A DNA stretch of 64,000 nt from Ottelia alismoides (Eukaryota; Streptophyta; Magnoliopsida; Alismatales; Hydrocharitaceae), in assembly GCA_037367405.1 (NCBI GenBank), contig JAZKJV010000086.1:1659001-1723000 (forward strand), read 5' to 3'. Position numbers and translations under genes: made by a program. The notes under the pieces are model-generated. The model was not told the origin of the DNA, searched no databases, and saw only the letters and a program-made list of their open reading frames with translations. Numbering within the stretch: position 1 is the first letter of the stretch; each line of letters starts with the position of its first letter. Below are positions 1 through 9,994 of the stretch, in pieces.

Positions 1-1815
1 GGAAAGTATTTGATCGATACTAATTCCCAATGATCAAATGAGAAACTTATTGATGAAAAACCCTAAGGAGATAGTCTAAAAGAGATCTAAAACTTTGAGT
101 TTATTCTTGGTCTTCCAATATGCATGATGTACTGGTATTAGAAAGACCTGAGGGTGATGTGATCACTAATGATTCTATAACCATAATGCTTCCATTCCTA
201 GTGAGTGATGAAACGGGTTTGGATTTTAGTGACTCCTCTCAGTAGAGAAGTGATATGATCTTGGTCTAAATGTTGGACATTTATCTAAATGTGATTCAGA
301 TGCAACGAGAAGATTAGATTTGCAGGCTTGATTTAGTCAAGCATCTATGAGAGGTCCGCAAGATTTGTATTTGAGATGTGATCTCGATAACCATGTCACT
401 ATACATGGAACAATACAATTGCCATGTTCTTATCTCCAAGTATCCGCAGAGAAAAATGCATTATCCTTGAAAGAATTCCTGGATAATTTAGCTTTTGATA
501 CATGTATCCAAGCATTGAGAAAAATGGATAATATCCATGTGATTTAATTATCATGAATAATATGAATTTGATTCATATTATAAGGAGAGTTATCTGAGAT
601 AATTAAATGTGATTTAATTATCAAATATATGAATAATGTGAATGTGATTCATATTATTTGAGCACGTGAGAATAAAGATCCAAGATGATTAAATGTGATT
701 TAATTATCATGGGTATGAATAATGTGGATAATACTATCCATTATTCATATATATTATAAATGTGATTTATAATATATTAGAGAGAGAATATTGTGATTTT
801 TATTTGTTAATTAATTATTGATGTAAATTGGATTCACATTTAATGATTAATTGAAAATATAATTTACATTTTTTGGGGATGTAAATGTGATTCACATTTT
901 TTCAATAGCATGACTGCAATATTCACAAGATAATTATGATTTTTTTGTGAAATAATTTACAACAAATGTTGTTGTAAGTCTTGGAAATATGATGAGATAA
1001 TGAGATATTGTGAGGTAATGAGATCTCGTGAGATGATTGACCCATTCCACCTTAAGAGGGTGGGCAACCACCAACATCCATTAGGATTGAGGATCGTTCC
1101 CCCTTTTAGGGGATATGGTCAACCTTCTCTATTTCCGATATTGATTAATAATTTTGATTTGAAATTAATTTATATTCATTGATTGTTGTGTTTCTACAAC
1201 AGCATCATGGTCGTTGATAGAAACACAAATCAATATCATCCATTGATTTTGTTTCATGGATTGAGATCCATGGATCCCAAAATACTATATAAGAAGAGGC
1301 ACACCTTTCTCTTTAGATGAGATCAATAGATATGCTCTCTCTCATTCTCTACACGTCAAGTCTCTCTACCTCTCCCTCTCTTGTGGTCATCCACCTTGAT
1401 GCCCTAGAAGAGAGTCGCCATCATCGCAGCATTGTTGTTATGTTGCCAGATTGTTTGCTCGCGTATCTCCGTCTCCTTCGGTGCCTCTCGCTCATGAAGA
1501 AGACATTGGATTTCATGTGACGAGATCGGGAGATTCCTTCTTGGATCATAAACATGGATTGCGAGGAGCATACATCTCATCAATGTACTTGCAAGCATCT
1601 CCTCTGTCGAATCGGACTTGATATAGGAGGCCTCTTCTTTTAGAGACTCAATCACAACTACACTTCAAGAGATAATCCTAATACTTGTTCTTGGTTTAGA
1701 TAAAATGATCCGAGAAGTGTTTTAGGATCATGTGGTTTCACTATCTGAAAAAAATAATTCTGCTGCTCGAAGCAACTAGTGTGACTAGTCACTCCCGATC
1801 ACATTTGATGTAATC
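1..1815 (+). repeat. Old LTR-like sequence, copy A
   Basis: The stretch from about 153 to 1815 aligns by eye, with many substitutions and indels, to 24690-26320 in the same orientation. Shared landmarks are the block around 'gactcctctcagtagagaag', the AT-rich repeats of 'aaatgtgatttaattatca', a TATA box (CTATATAAG at 1285-1293) and a CT-rich stretch after it. This organisation (AT-rich U3, TATA, CT-rich R/U5) is that of an LTR. No coding region is attached. It is probably truncated on the right, where Athila A4 remains begin. Whether it is copia or gypsy cannot be decided. Confidence 0.55.
1285..1293 (+). promoter_or_regulatory. TATA box of LTR-like copy A
   Basis: CTATATAAG lies in a block conserved with copy B (25785-25793), followed within 50 bases by a CT-rich stretch typical of plant transcript leaders. 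It is probably the former LTR promoter. Confidence 0.5.
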
Positions 1816-1839
1816 AAGGATAACTAAGAGCAGTCTATA

Positions 1840-3683
1840 CAGTGTCATCCTTGGGGTAAACGGTGGGAAACGTTGTGTGAGTGTGTATGGTCAAAGAATC
1901 TAGCAGGTGTGCCCCTCCTCACAAAATGACTCGACTGTGTGTCTCCCAAAATCGTTTTGCATTTTTAAAATTTTCTCGTTTTTTTGTATTTTGGTGATTG
2001 CTCTCATAGGCATCCTTGAATGAACCCATGTCAGCAAATGGTGAGGCTTCATTGTGGCTCTTATTTATACTAATGATATCGTCAATCATCTTCTTCATCT
2101 GCTCCATCATCTGGGTCAAGTGCTCAAGGGTGGGATCCGTGAGAGGTGACTCCAACAACTCAGTCTTGGGTGGGTGAGACGGAGGAAAATATAAGGGTGG
2201 TGGTGGTGGATAGAAATCCGAGGCATGATACTATGGCTGAGGTGGATATGTACAAAAAGAAAAATCAGGAGAAAAGTCCTCCTGGTAAAATGGAGATGGA
2301 CCGGCTAGATGGTATGAGGGATCCGCAAAGTATGGATATCACTCTACCGAAACAAGAGAAAATGATTAGGAGAACACGAAGGTCAAATCAAGAGATGTGA
2401 GAAAAAAGGTGAAAATTTACAATGAAGATAGAGTATGCACTAACACAAACAACTATACGCAAAACAACCCCCTCAATTCACTTACTCAAAATGATGATGA
2501 CCATGAAAGTTCGATCTTTTTATCTTTTCAAAATTTAGAGTTAGCTGATAATCAAAAAGTTGTACAATCACATAGGAAGGCCTGGGATTGGGACACTAGT
2601 CCTTAGTTTGTGTGTATGAATAAAATGTACAAACAATGAGAGGGTTACTCTCTACAAGACAAATATTTTTATTTTTGATTTTTAGTGTCAAGTAATATTA
2701 GCAGTCCCAATTTTACTGGTTATCACTTTTTATATTTTTTTTAATGAAAATGCATGAGCCTAATGATGAGTCAATTCATTTTAGATCCTATGTGGTCAAA
2801 ATCAGAGGAAGAGAGCGGAAAAGAAATGCAAGCGAAATCAATGATGAATGCTAAGTAGAAATGCTCACCTTTCTCTAGCTCTCTTCATGCCAGGATGCTA
2901 AGCAGAATTGAAACCTATCTATATGCAAATGCAAAGCTGATGGAACACTATAGATTGGTACTTGCTATTATCGTGAAGAACAAAATACTAAACACCTAGA
3001 GAGGAACCAAAGGACCCGATCTTGGATCCTCCTCGATGCCCACCATAGTGGGTCCTACAAGCGTTGTGTAGAGGACTCTCGGTGTGCAGTTCCAAAACTA
3101 AGTGAATAGCAATTCAAAATTTGTCTAAGTCCAAACGGTAATTATAGGTACAAGCAATGGTAATTAAGTGTTTGGCCTTAATCTATCATCAAGAAGATCC
3201 TAATGCTAGAGATTAATCATACAAAATAGATAAAAATAAAAGCGAAAAATAAAGAAAAATAAAAGCGATGAAAATACAGTAAAATCGACGAGGCCCCCAA
3301 GCAAACAATCGCTTGGGCACTGGCATCCTGAAGTGTTAAGAGTCTTGGAGAGCCCAAGTAATTAAAATAATAGTATCTCTCTCTCACTTTAAATTACAAT
3401 AAAAATAGAAATAAAAATGAAATGCTAATGTCTTTAAAATCCCTCGAAGTACTCCTTTTGTTGCACTCTCTTGTCGGCTAGTGTAGAACAGTCGACTCTA
3501 CTTCACGTGGGTGCACAAAAGAGATCGTCCCTCGATCCACTATCCCTCACAACATATTCAAACAAAGGTGGTGGTTATACAATTTACATATAATATCAAA
3601 TAAAATAGAAAATAAATAAAAGAAAATATAGACAAAAGAGAGAAGAAGGCACAAACAAAGAAAGCCAATATATGTGGTGTTGC
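1840..3683 (-). pseudogene. Decayed gag and leader of Athila-like element A4
   Basis: On the minus strand this region aligns to the gag start and 5' leader of the young element A1 (57.5-60.0 kb). The gag remnant at 1919-2158 encodes a Met/Lys-rich helical stretch (LEHLTQMMEQMKKMI) that corresponds to the N-terminal gag helix of A1. The leader shares 'caagacaaat', 'agtcccaatttt', 'gaaatcaatgatg' and a CCCC(A/G)AGCA block with 59060-59770. All frames are broken. The left end is lost against LTR-like copy A. Confidence 0.6.
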
Positions 3684-3697
3684 TCTCGACAACGTCA
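3684..3697 (-). other. Decayed tRNA-Asp primer-binding site of A4
   Basis: The plus strand reads ctcgacaacgtcac. It aligns to the A1 primer-binding site (ccccggcaacggcgcc, plus strand) with several transitions, and is followed, as in A1, by a short spacer and an LTR end beginning TGA-A-TAACG. Its position between leader and LTR supports the identification. Confidence 0.6.
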
Positions 3698-3702
3698 CTA
3701 TT

Positions 3703-5035
3703 TGAAATAACGAAAATCGAGAGGGTCATGTCAATTGACTCAGGTCGACTAGCAATGGAGGGAAATATTGAGAAGCATCGAGCAACGTATCATGGAGGGA
3801 AATATTGAGAAGTGAGGTCAAAGGTAGGTATGACAAGGGCTAGGGTTCAGGTCAGACAGTTGACCGAGGTCGACTAGCAGTGCCATCTGGTTGGTCCACA
3901 TGGACTACCCAGGAAAACCTCACACCGGAATTATTTGTAAAATTAGTCATAATTAGTAAATTATTTAATTAAATTTAAGCTATAAAACAAATAATGTTTG
4001 TTACTTTCAATAGTATTTTGATATGATTTTATTTATTTTTAGGAATAAGTTGATTTTTAGGGTGTTATTTATAGGCATATTTACCTATGTTCTGCTTATT
4101 TTATTTTTATTTTGTATGTATGATTTTATTATTTATTTTCCTAATTTATATAATTAGAAAATGTTTTTAAATACGTAAGTATATTTTTATATTTTTATAG
4201 TAATATATATACTTATATAAATAAGGGTATTAATTGTATATGTTTGAGTATTGGTATTTCATCTTTGTATTTTTGTATATTATTTTATTTTAGTATATAA
4301 TTTATGGTTTTATTCTATTATAAATATGTAAAAATATTTTAAATAATATTTACAAAAATTATAAAAATATAAAATTATAAAAATAATAAAGAATAAATAA
4401 AATGAATATTTTATTCGGGTATATTATACAATAGGGGTCTGAAACCTAACTTTCACACCTTAACACTAAATTAGATTAAACCAACTTCATTAAATAGCTT
4501 ATTAAAAGTTATATGCAATTAAAGATGATTTTGATACATTTTGAGTTTACATTGAGGAGATATGGATCTGAGAAGTTTGGGTTTTGATTTTTATTTAGAG
4601 TATTAAAGTACATCGTATATTATTTTTGTGCGAAATCAATTTTGTATTTGTATTTTTATCTACAAGTTTCATTGTACAAAGTTTCTTTATTTCAGAAAAA
4701 ATAAAAAGTAAAATAGGTCTTAAAAAGGACTTATAGTTGAATGAAATGATAGGATTTTTCTTGGATTTTCAGTTCTTATCTCCCCATACTTTATTCCTTG
4801 CCGACTCAATCATTAAGATGCCTAGGTATCGGAGTTTAAGGTCTTAAAATACCTTTGGTATTTTACCCCTTTTCTTTTCTTTATTCCATAACGTTTGTAT
4901 TAAAAACTACATTTTATATACAATAAATGGAATAAATAAATAATGTTAATTTATAAAAAAATACTATTCGCATGCATTAGCTTGGTTTTTTAGGTCAATA
5001 TGATAGAATAAAGGTGATAAAATGGAGATTCATCA
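3703..5035 (-). repeat. 5' LTR of decayed Athila-like element A4
   Basis: The left end (tgaaataacg) matches the U5 end of the A1 LTR (tgataaccg). The right end (tgataaaatggagattcatca, 5015-5035) matches the U3 start of the other Athila LTRs in the window. Inside, the block near 4540-4690 (including 'ttatctacaagtttcat') is the reverse complement of 35720-35880 in the LTR of A3. The LTR is about 1.33 kb, much shorter than that of A1. It is AT-rich with no intact promoter that I can pick out. Confidence 0.65.
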
Positions 5036-5399
5036 CTTACCCTTATTCCACCTTATTCCCGTTATTCTTGTACTTCCAACCGAACGAGAATAGTACTTCT
5101 TCCATCACATTCCCCACCCTTATTCCTACTTATTCCTGAATTGAACATCCTCTTGACCCTATTTGTTACGCTGGAATAGAGGGGAGAATAGAATCACCAT
5201 TCCTCCATCAGTTCCATTCCTATGTTTGTTAGATCATATTAAGGCATGAACACTGATTACAATGGAAATCAAATTCCCTCATACATGAGAATACCCATTC
5301 CTAGGTACCCCCTAGAAATTGGGATTCCATTCATTGAAAATGTTAAGAAATGTATTCTTCTTCAATAATTTTCAATTAGTATATCATTGTTACAAATAT
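5036..5399. other. Gene-free stretch, possible small transposon remnant
   Basis: I see no gene. The sequence is rich in short GGAATGG/CCATTCC-like and 'cttattcc' words that recur in both orientations, as in worn hAT-type MITEs. No clear terminal repeat pair or target duplication could be fixed. Confidence 0.25.
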
Positions 5400-5880
5400 A
5401 TAGATACCACTATGGATATGTGTTTTTCTTTTTTTGTATATATTTTTGGACACCGATTTGGACGTGACTTTTTTGACATGGATATATGGACATTGGCATG
5501 GATTCAAATATATGGATGTAAAAGGTCGGATAAGGTACATATATATGCATATATGGATACTAACATACATTTGAGATTTTTTACGAATATGGATATGGAT
5601 ACGTATACCATTTTCAATTTTTTAGAATACACATACAAATATGGTTAAAAAATACTCATGTGGATATGGATGTATATATATTAAATATATCTATTATATG
5701 GATAAAATATATCAAATATGATTTTTTGCAGATACAGATAGGAACATAGATACGGATTTTTTATTTTAACATATACGAATACGAATATAGTTATGGACAG
5801 TAATTTGGGAATTTTTTTGGTACAGATATTAATACAGATGCAATTTCCATATTTTTGTAAGATATGGATACATATACATA
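5400..5880. repeat. Degenerate GGATA-type repeat
   Basis: Tandem-like words such as 'tatggatatggata', 'gatacggat' and 'gaatacgaat' recur every 6-12 bases. A similar block occurs at 15680-15860, and a short piece near 14520-14560, so it is a dispersed repeat. It borders the foldback train on both sides, which suggests that the (TA)n site hit by the first foldback element lay inside such a repeat. Confidence 0.5.
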
Positions 5881-5890
5881 CATATATATA

Positions 5891-6252
5891 GGATTTAATG
5901 GGGCTGCCCCCTGGGGGCAGCCAACATGGCTGCCCCGCCCCCTATTTCGGCGTGTTTTTTATTTTTTTTTGAAAAATAAAAGCATGTATATTCATCCTTA
6001 TATCCCTCCTATATACCATTCGAATTTCGTCAGAAATAGAGACTCCTACGACCTCCATCGAGATGGTGTCGATTTAAAAAATCCTGTTACCGTTAAAAAA
6101 TGATCATCTAGATGGAGGCCGTAGGAGTCTCTGTTTCTGACGAAATTCGAATGGCATATAGGAGGGATATAGGGATGAATATACATGGTGATATTTTTTG
6201 AAAAAAAATAAAAAAACACCGTAAATGGTGTGAGGGCAGCCCCATTAACCTC
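5891..6252. mobile_element. Foldback element E1 in (TA)n
   Basis: The two halves are reverse complements over almost their whole length. The arms run TGGGGCTGCCCC, a subterminal palindrome around 'ggcagccaacatggctgcc', an A-rich stretch, then 'cgtcagaaatagagactcctacg' and a short loop near 6065-6100. TA tracts lie on both sides. The full-length hairpin, lack of coding capacity and microsatellite target resemble rice Micron MITEs. The outer ends differ from those of E7 and E9 while the inner core is shared. Confidence 0.75.

Positions 6253-6303
<51 letters not shown>
6253..6303. repeat. (TA)n-(GA)n microsatellite
   Basis: A TA tract passes directly into about 16 GA units. It separates foldback elements E1 and E2. 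Such tracts flank every foldback element in this train. Confidence 0.9.
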
Positions 6304-6306
<3 letters not shown>

Positions 6307-6685
6307 ATGGGGCTGCCCCTTGCGGGCAGCCAAGAATGGCTGCCCCCGCGCCGTTTCGGCGTGTTTTTTATTTTTTTTTTGAAAAATCTCGCCGTGTAAA
6401 TTCATCCCTATATCCCTCCTATATGTCATTCGAATTTCGTCAGAAACAGAGGCTCCTACGGCCTCCATCGAGATGGTGTCGATTTAAAAAATCCTGTTAC
6501 CGTTAAAAAATGTCTATCTCGATGGAGGCTGTAGGAGCCTCTGTTTCTGACGAAATTCGAATGACATATAGGAGGGATATAGGGATGAATATACATGGCG
6601 ATATTTTTCAAAAAAAAATAAAAAACGCGCCGAAACGGCGCGGGGGCAGCCATCTTGGGCTGCCCGCAAGGGGCAGCCCCATTAA

Positions 6686-6690
<5 letters not shown>
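6304..6690. mobile_element. Foldback element E2 in (TA)n
   Basis: Closely similar to E1: ends AATGGGGCTGCCCC, subterminal palindrome 'gggcagccaagaatggctgccc', shared core 'cagaaacagaggctcctacgg' in both arms. Both flanks are TA-containing microsatellites. No coding potential; open frames across it result from its symmetry. Confidence 0.75.
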
Positions 6691-6728
<38 letters not shown>

Positions 6729-6731
<3 letters not shown>

Positions 6732-7112
6732 ATAAATGGGGCTGCCCCCTGGGGGGAGCTAACTTGGCTCCCCCCGCCCAATTTCGCCCGGTTTTTTATT
6801 TTTTTTTTAAATTTTCTTCCGTGGAATTTCATCACTATATCCCTATATTATGTCATTAAAATTTTGTGCGAAACAGAGACTCCTACGGCCTCCATCCAGA
6901 CAGTCATTTTTAACGGTAACAGGATTTTTTAAATCGACCCCGTTTGGATGGAGGTCGTAGGAGTCTCTGTTTCTCACGAAATTTTAATAGCATAATATAG
7001 GGATTTAATAATGAATTTACACGGTTTTAGATTTCAAAAAAAATAAAAAAATTATGACAAAAAGGGGCGGGGGAGCTAAGTTAGCTCCCCCTAGGGGGCA
7101 TACACATTTTTC

Positions 7113-7115
<3 letters not shown>
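6729..7115. mobile_element. Foldback element E3 in (TA)n
   Basis: Same plan as E1/E2 with a GGGGGGAGC/GCTCCCCCC subterminal palindrome centred on AACTT. The core is 'gcgaaacagagactcctacg'. It is most similar to E6, with which it shares arm sequence and the loop. TA tracts flank it at about 6691-6728 and 7116-7148. Confidence 0.75.
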
Positions 7116-7151
<36 letters not shown>

Positions 7152-7273
7152 ATTTTTATCCAGAGGGCACTGTGCCCATTAGACATAAAATGGGCCTCTA
7201 ATTCCAGCCGTAAGATTTGTATCTCTCAATCCCTAAAAAATAGGAACCGTAACCAAAATGGAATTTCCTCTAA

Positions 7274-9938
7274 TTGGAAATATTAAGCAATTCTATAATT
7301 AGTATACGTTTATGGAAACGTGTATTGAGAGTTCAACGAGAGGAGATTGATCTGGCATTTTTGGATCTAGCGTTTTGCAAAGTGAGGCGATCAATCGTGG
7401 AAACAGAGGCGAACATTTTATCTAGTGCAAGGTATTATATTTCGATTAGATTTTTATTTTCGTATTTTGATTTGAATCTGATAGTATGTAGAAAGAATTA
7501 ATTTTTTTGGACATTTTGATTTGAATCTGACTGTTTATAGACCAGATTTTGATTTTTTGTTATGTTTCTGGATCATGAGAAAGTGGGATTTGCAAAGATG
7601 AATTGCGATGTATGATTTCTCTTTCGATTTCAATTTCAAATGATATTGACTTGCGATTGGGTTTGTATCATGAAATCTCAGAAAGAATGATAATCAATTA
7701 TTTGTGTTTGGATATTGAGTTTTAATTTGAGAACGTTTAAAAAAAATCATAAGGATACTGATATTGTATCAAAAGTTACTGGAGTAACTCATCAAATTAC
7801 TTATGCTTTGCACCGAGTTACTTTTATAAATATAATTCTTACTTTTCATGGACATAATTTTATCTTTCATGATTAATGGTTCATATTAGGGATATTACTG
7901 ACAATTCATTATATGTTACTTGTGTATGAATTTATTCTTACTGAAATAAATAAAGATATTACTGAAATAAATGTATCGTCTTCCAACATAATATGTTACT
8001 AATGTAATTCTTAATTTTCATGTATATATATTTCTCTTACATAGTTATTGATTCATCTTACAAATGCTACTGACAATTTATTATTTCAGGTTTGCCAGAT
8101 GTCTGGACACTTATGTTTCGTGGAAGAAAAAACAAGAAGTGTTGATGATCGTTGCATACTTATTGACTAAAGAAGCGAGAAGAACATATTTGACAATAAT
8201 ATTAAGAACAAATCATTCTGTAACTAATAAAAGAGGTCATTAACAAATACATTTACTGAATACATAATTGATGTGTAACTATAATTTCAGTAACTAATAA
8301 CAATGAGTAAGTAACATGGACATGAATCTTCAGTAATTGTGCGTATAGCTTCAGTAATATTACAACTCAATTATCTAACAATTATTCAGAAGTACTAAGT
8401 AACTATTTCTTCGGTAACAATCAGAACGAGTTCAGTAATATGAACATTTGTAATTAGTAATTGTTGTATAGACATTAGTAATTTATCTATTCATTAATTA
8501 TTGTATGGACAATAGTTACTACAACTTCAGTTATAATTTCATTGAGTTCAGTAATATGGTCAATTGTAATCAGTAATTGATGTATTGACATTAGTAACTT
8601 TGTACAAGTGTTATTAGTAAGAATGATTGAAAGACAAGTAACACCCAACAAATAGCAAGTAACTTATACACAAGTTATCAGTAATTTTTTACGATAAAAA
8701 CATACATGAAAAGTAGCATTGTACTAAGTAACTATATCATCAGTAACAATCAGAATGAGTTCTGTAATATGAACATTTGTAATTAGTAATTGTTGTATGG
8801 ACATTAATAATTTATGTATTCAGTAATTATTGTATACAAAATAGTTAATACAACTTCAGTAATAATTTCGTTGAGTTCAGTAATATGGACAATTGTAATT
8901 ACTAATTGATGTATTGACATTAGTAACTTTTTACAAATGTTATTAGTAAGAATGATTGAAAGACAAGTAACACCCAACAAATAGCAAGTAACTTATACAC
9001 ACGTTATCAGTAATTTTTTACGAATAAAAAACATACATGAAAGTAGCATTGTACTAAGTAACTATATCATCAGTAACAATCAGAATGAGTTCTGTAATAT
9101 GAACATTTGTAATTAGTAATTGTTGTATGGACATTAGTAATTTATCTATTCAGTAATTATTGTATACAAAATAGTTAATACAACTTCAGTAATAATTTCG
9201 TTGAGTTCAGTAATATGGACAATTGTAATCAGTAATTGATGTATTGACATTAGTAACTTTTTACAAATGTTATTAGTAAGAATGATTGAAAGACAAGTAA
9301 CACCCAACAAATAGCAAGTAACTTATACACACGTTATCAGTAATTTTTTACGAATAAAAAACATACATGAAAAGTAACATTGTACTAAGTAACTATATCA
9401 TCAGTAAGAATCAGAATGAGTTCAGTAATATCAACATTTGTAATTAGTAATTGTTGTATGGACATTAGTAATTTATCTATTTAGTAATTATTGTATGGAC
9501 AATAGTTACTACGAATAGCAAGTAACTTATACAAACGTAACAGTAATTTTTTAAGAATAAAAAACAACATAAAAAGTAACATTGTATTTATTTCAGTAAT
9601 GTTTGCAATGGCATCATTAACTTTGTATTACGAAAAATAACTTTGTATTTATTTCAGCAACTCAACGTGAGTCGTATTTTTGATTGTCATCGGAGGAAGG
9701 AGGAGATTCTCATGGTTATTTTTAGAAAAAACAATGCGGCAATTAATGAGTACTCAATTTTAACTCAAAAAAGGGAATTAAATTGCGAGTTATATGCGGT
9801 GGGTGGTTATGGCAATTCATTCTTAGCGCTAAATTTAGAAACTAATCAATTTTACGCAGAACCACAGGATCATCATCACACGGATGATTACGCGTGCCTA
9901 AAAATTCTCAAATCGGCACAGTGCTCTCTGGATAAGCC
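7274..9938 (+). other. Possible three-exon gene fragment inside E4
   Basis: I do not recognise the product. Three open blocks can be joined at splice-like sites. The first is about 7274-7432, ending in ...ILSSAR before a GTATTA donor-like site. The second is about 8090-8242, after 'tttatttcag', and encodes a Lys/Trp-rich piece (DTYVSWKKKQEVLMIVAYLL). The third starts near 9659, again after 'tttatttcag', and encodes ...RIFDCHRRKEEILMVIFRKN onward to the right terminus. The phases of blocks 1 and 2 agree when joined. The second putative intron carries the GTAA-rich satellite. This could be a captured host gene fragment or the element's own gene. The evidence is only reading frames plus consensus-like splice sites, so it is weak. 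Confidence 0.25.
8390..9570 (+). repeat. Tandem repeat of about 330 bp, 3.5 copies, GTAA-rich
   Basis: Copies start near 8390, 8728, 9050 and 9383 (the last partial), each opening with 'gtactaagtaactat'. The second and third are nearly identical and the first is more diverged. Within every unit the word (C)AGTAA(C/T) recurs every 10-30 bases, so the unit itself seems to have grown from a shorter motif. It is confined to element E4. Confidence 0.85.

Positions 9939-9939
<1 letters not shown>

Positions 9940-9990
<51 letters not shown>
9940..9990. repeat. (CT)n-(TA)n microsatellite
   Basis: CT units pass into about 17 TA units between elements E4 and E5. Confidence 0.9.

Positions 9991-9994
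<4 letters not shown>

Larger units (their letters stand above)
7150..9939 (+). mobile_element. Long (TA)n-flanked element E4 with short inverted ends
   Basis: The left end 'atccagagggcactgtgcc' and the right end 'ggcacagtgctctctggat' are reverse complements with one mismatch. Each contains the palindrome gggcac-t-gtgccc or a near version. TA/CT microsatellites flank it. At about 2.8 kb it is the longest element of the train. Unlike E1-E3 the interior is not self-complementary. It holds a 330-bp tandem repeat (8390-9570) and three short open blocks that could be exons (see separate entry). It may be the larger relative of the small foldback elements, or a repeat trapped between their ends. 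Confidence 0.5.

Noticed and set aside
5319..5648. 109-codon frame in the GGATA repeat
   Set aside because: Encodes repeats of Met-Asp/Tyr-Gly-type residues dictated by the GGATA repeat. No gene.
8390..9570. Regular repeats that might suggest a CRISPR array
   Set aside because: Units are 330 bp with no short repeat/unique spacer pattern, and the genome is that of a plant. It is a tandem satellite inside a transposon.
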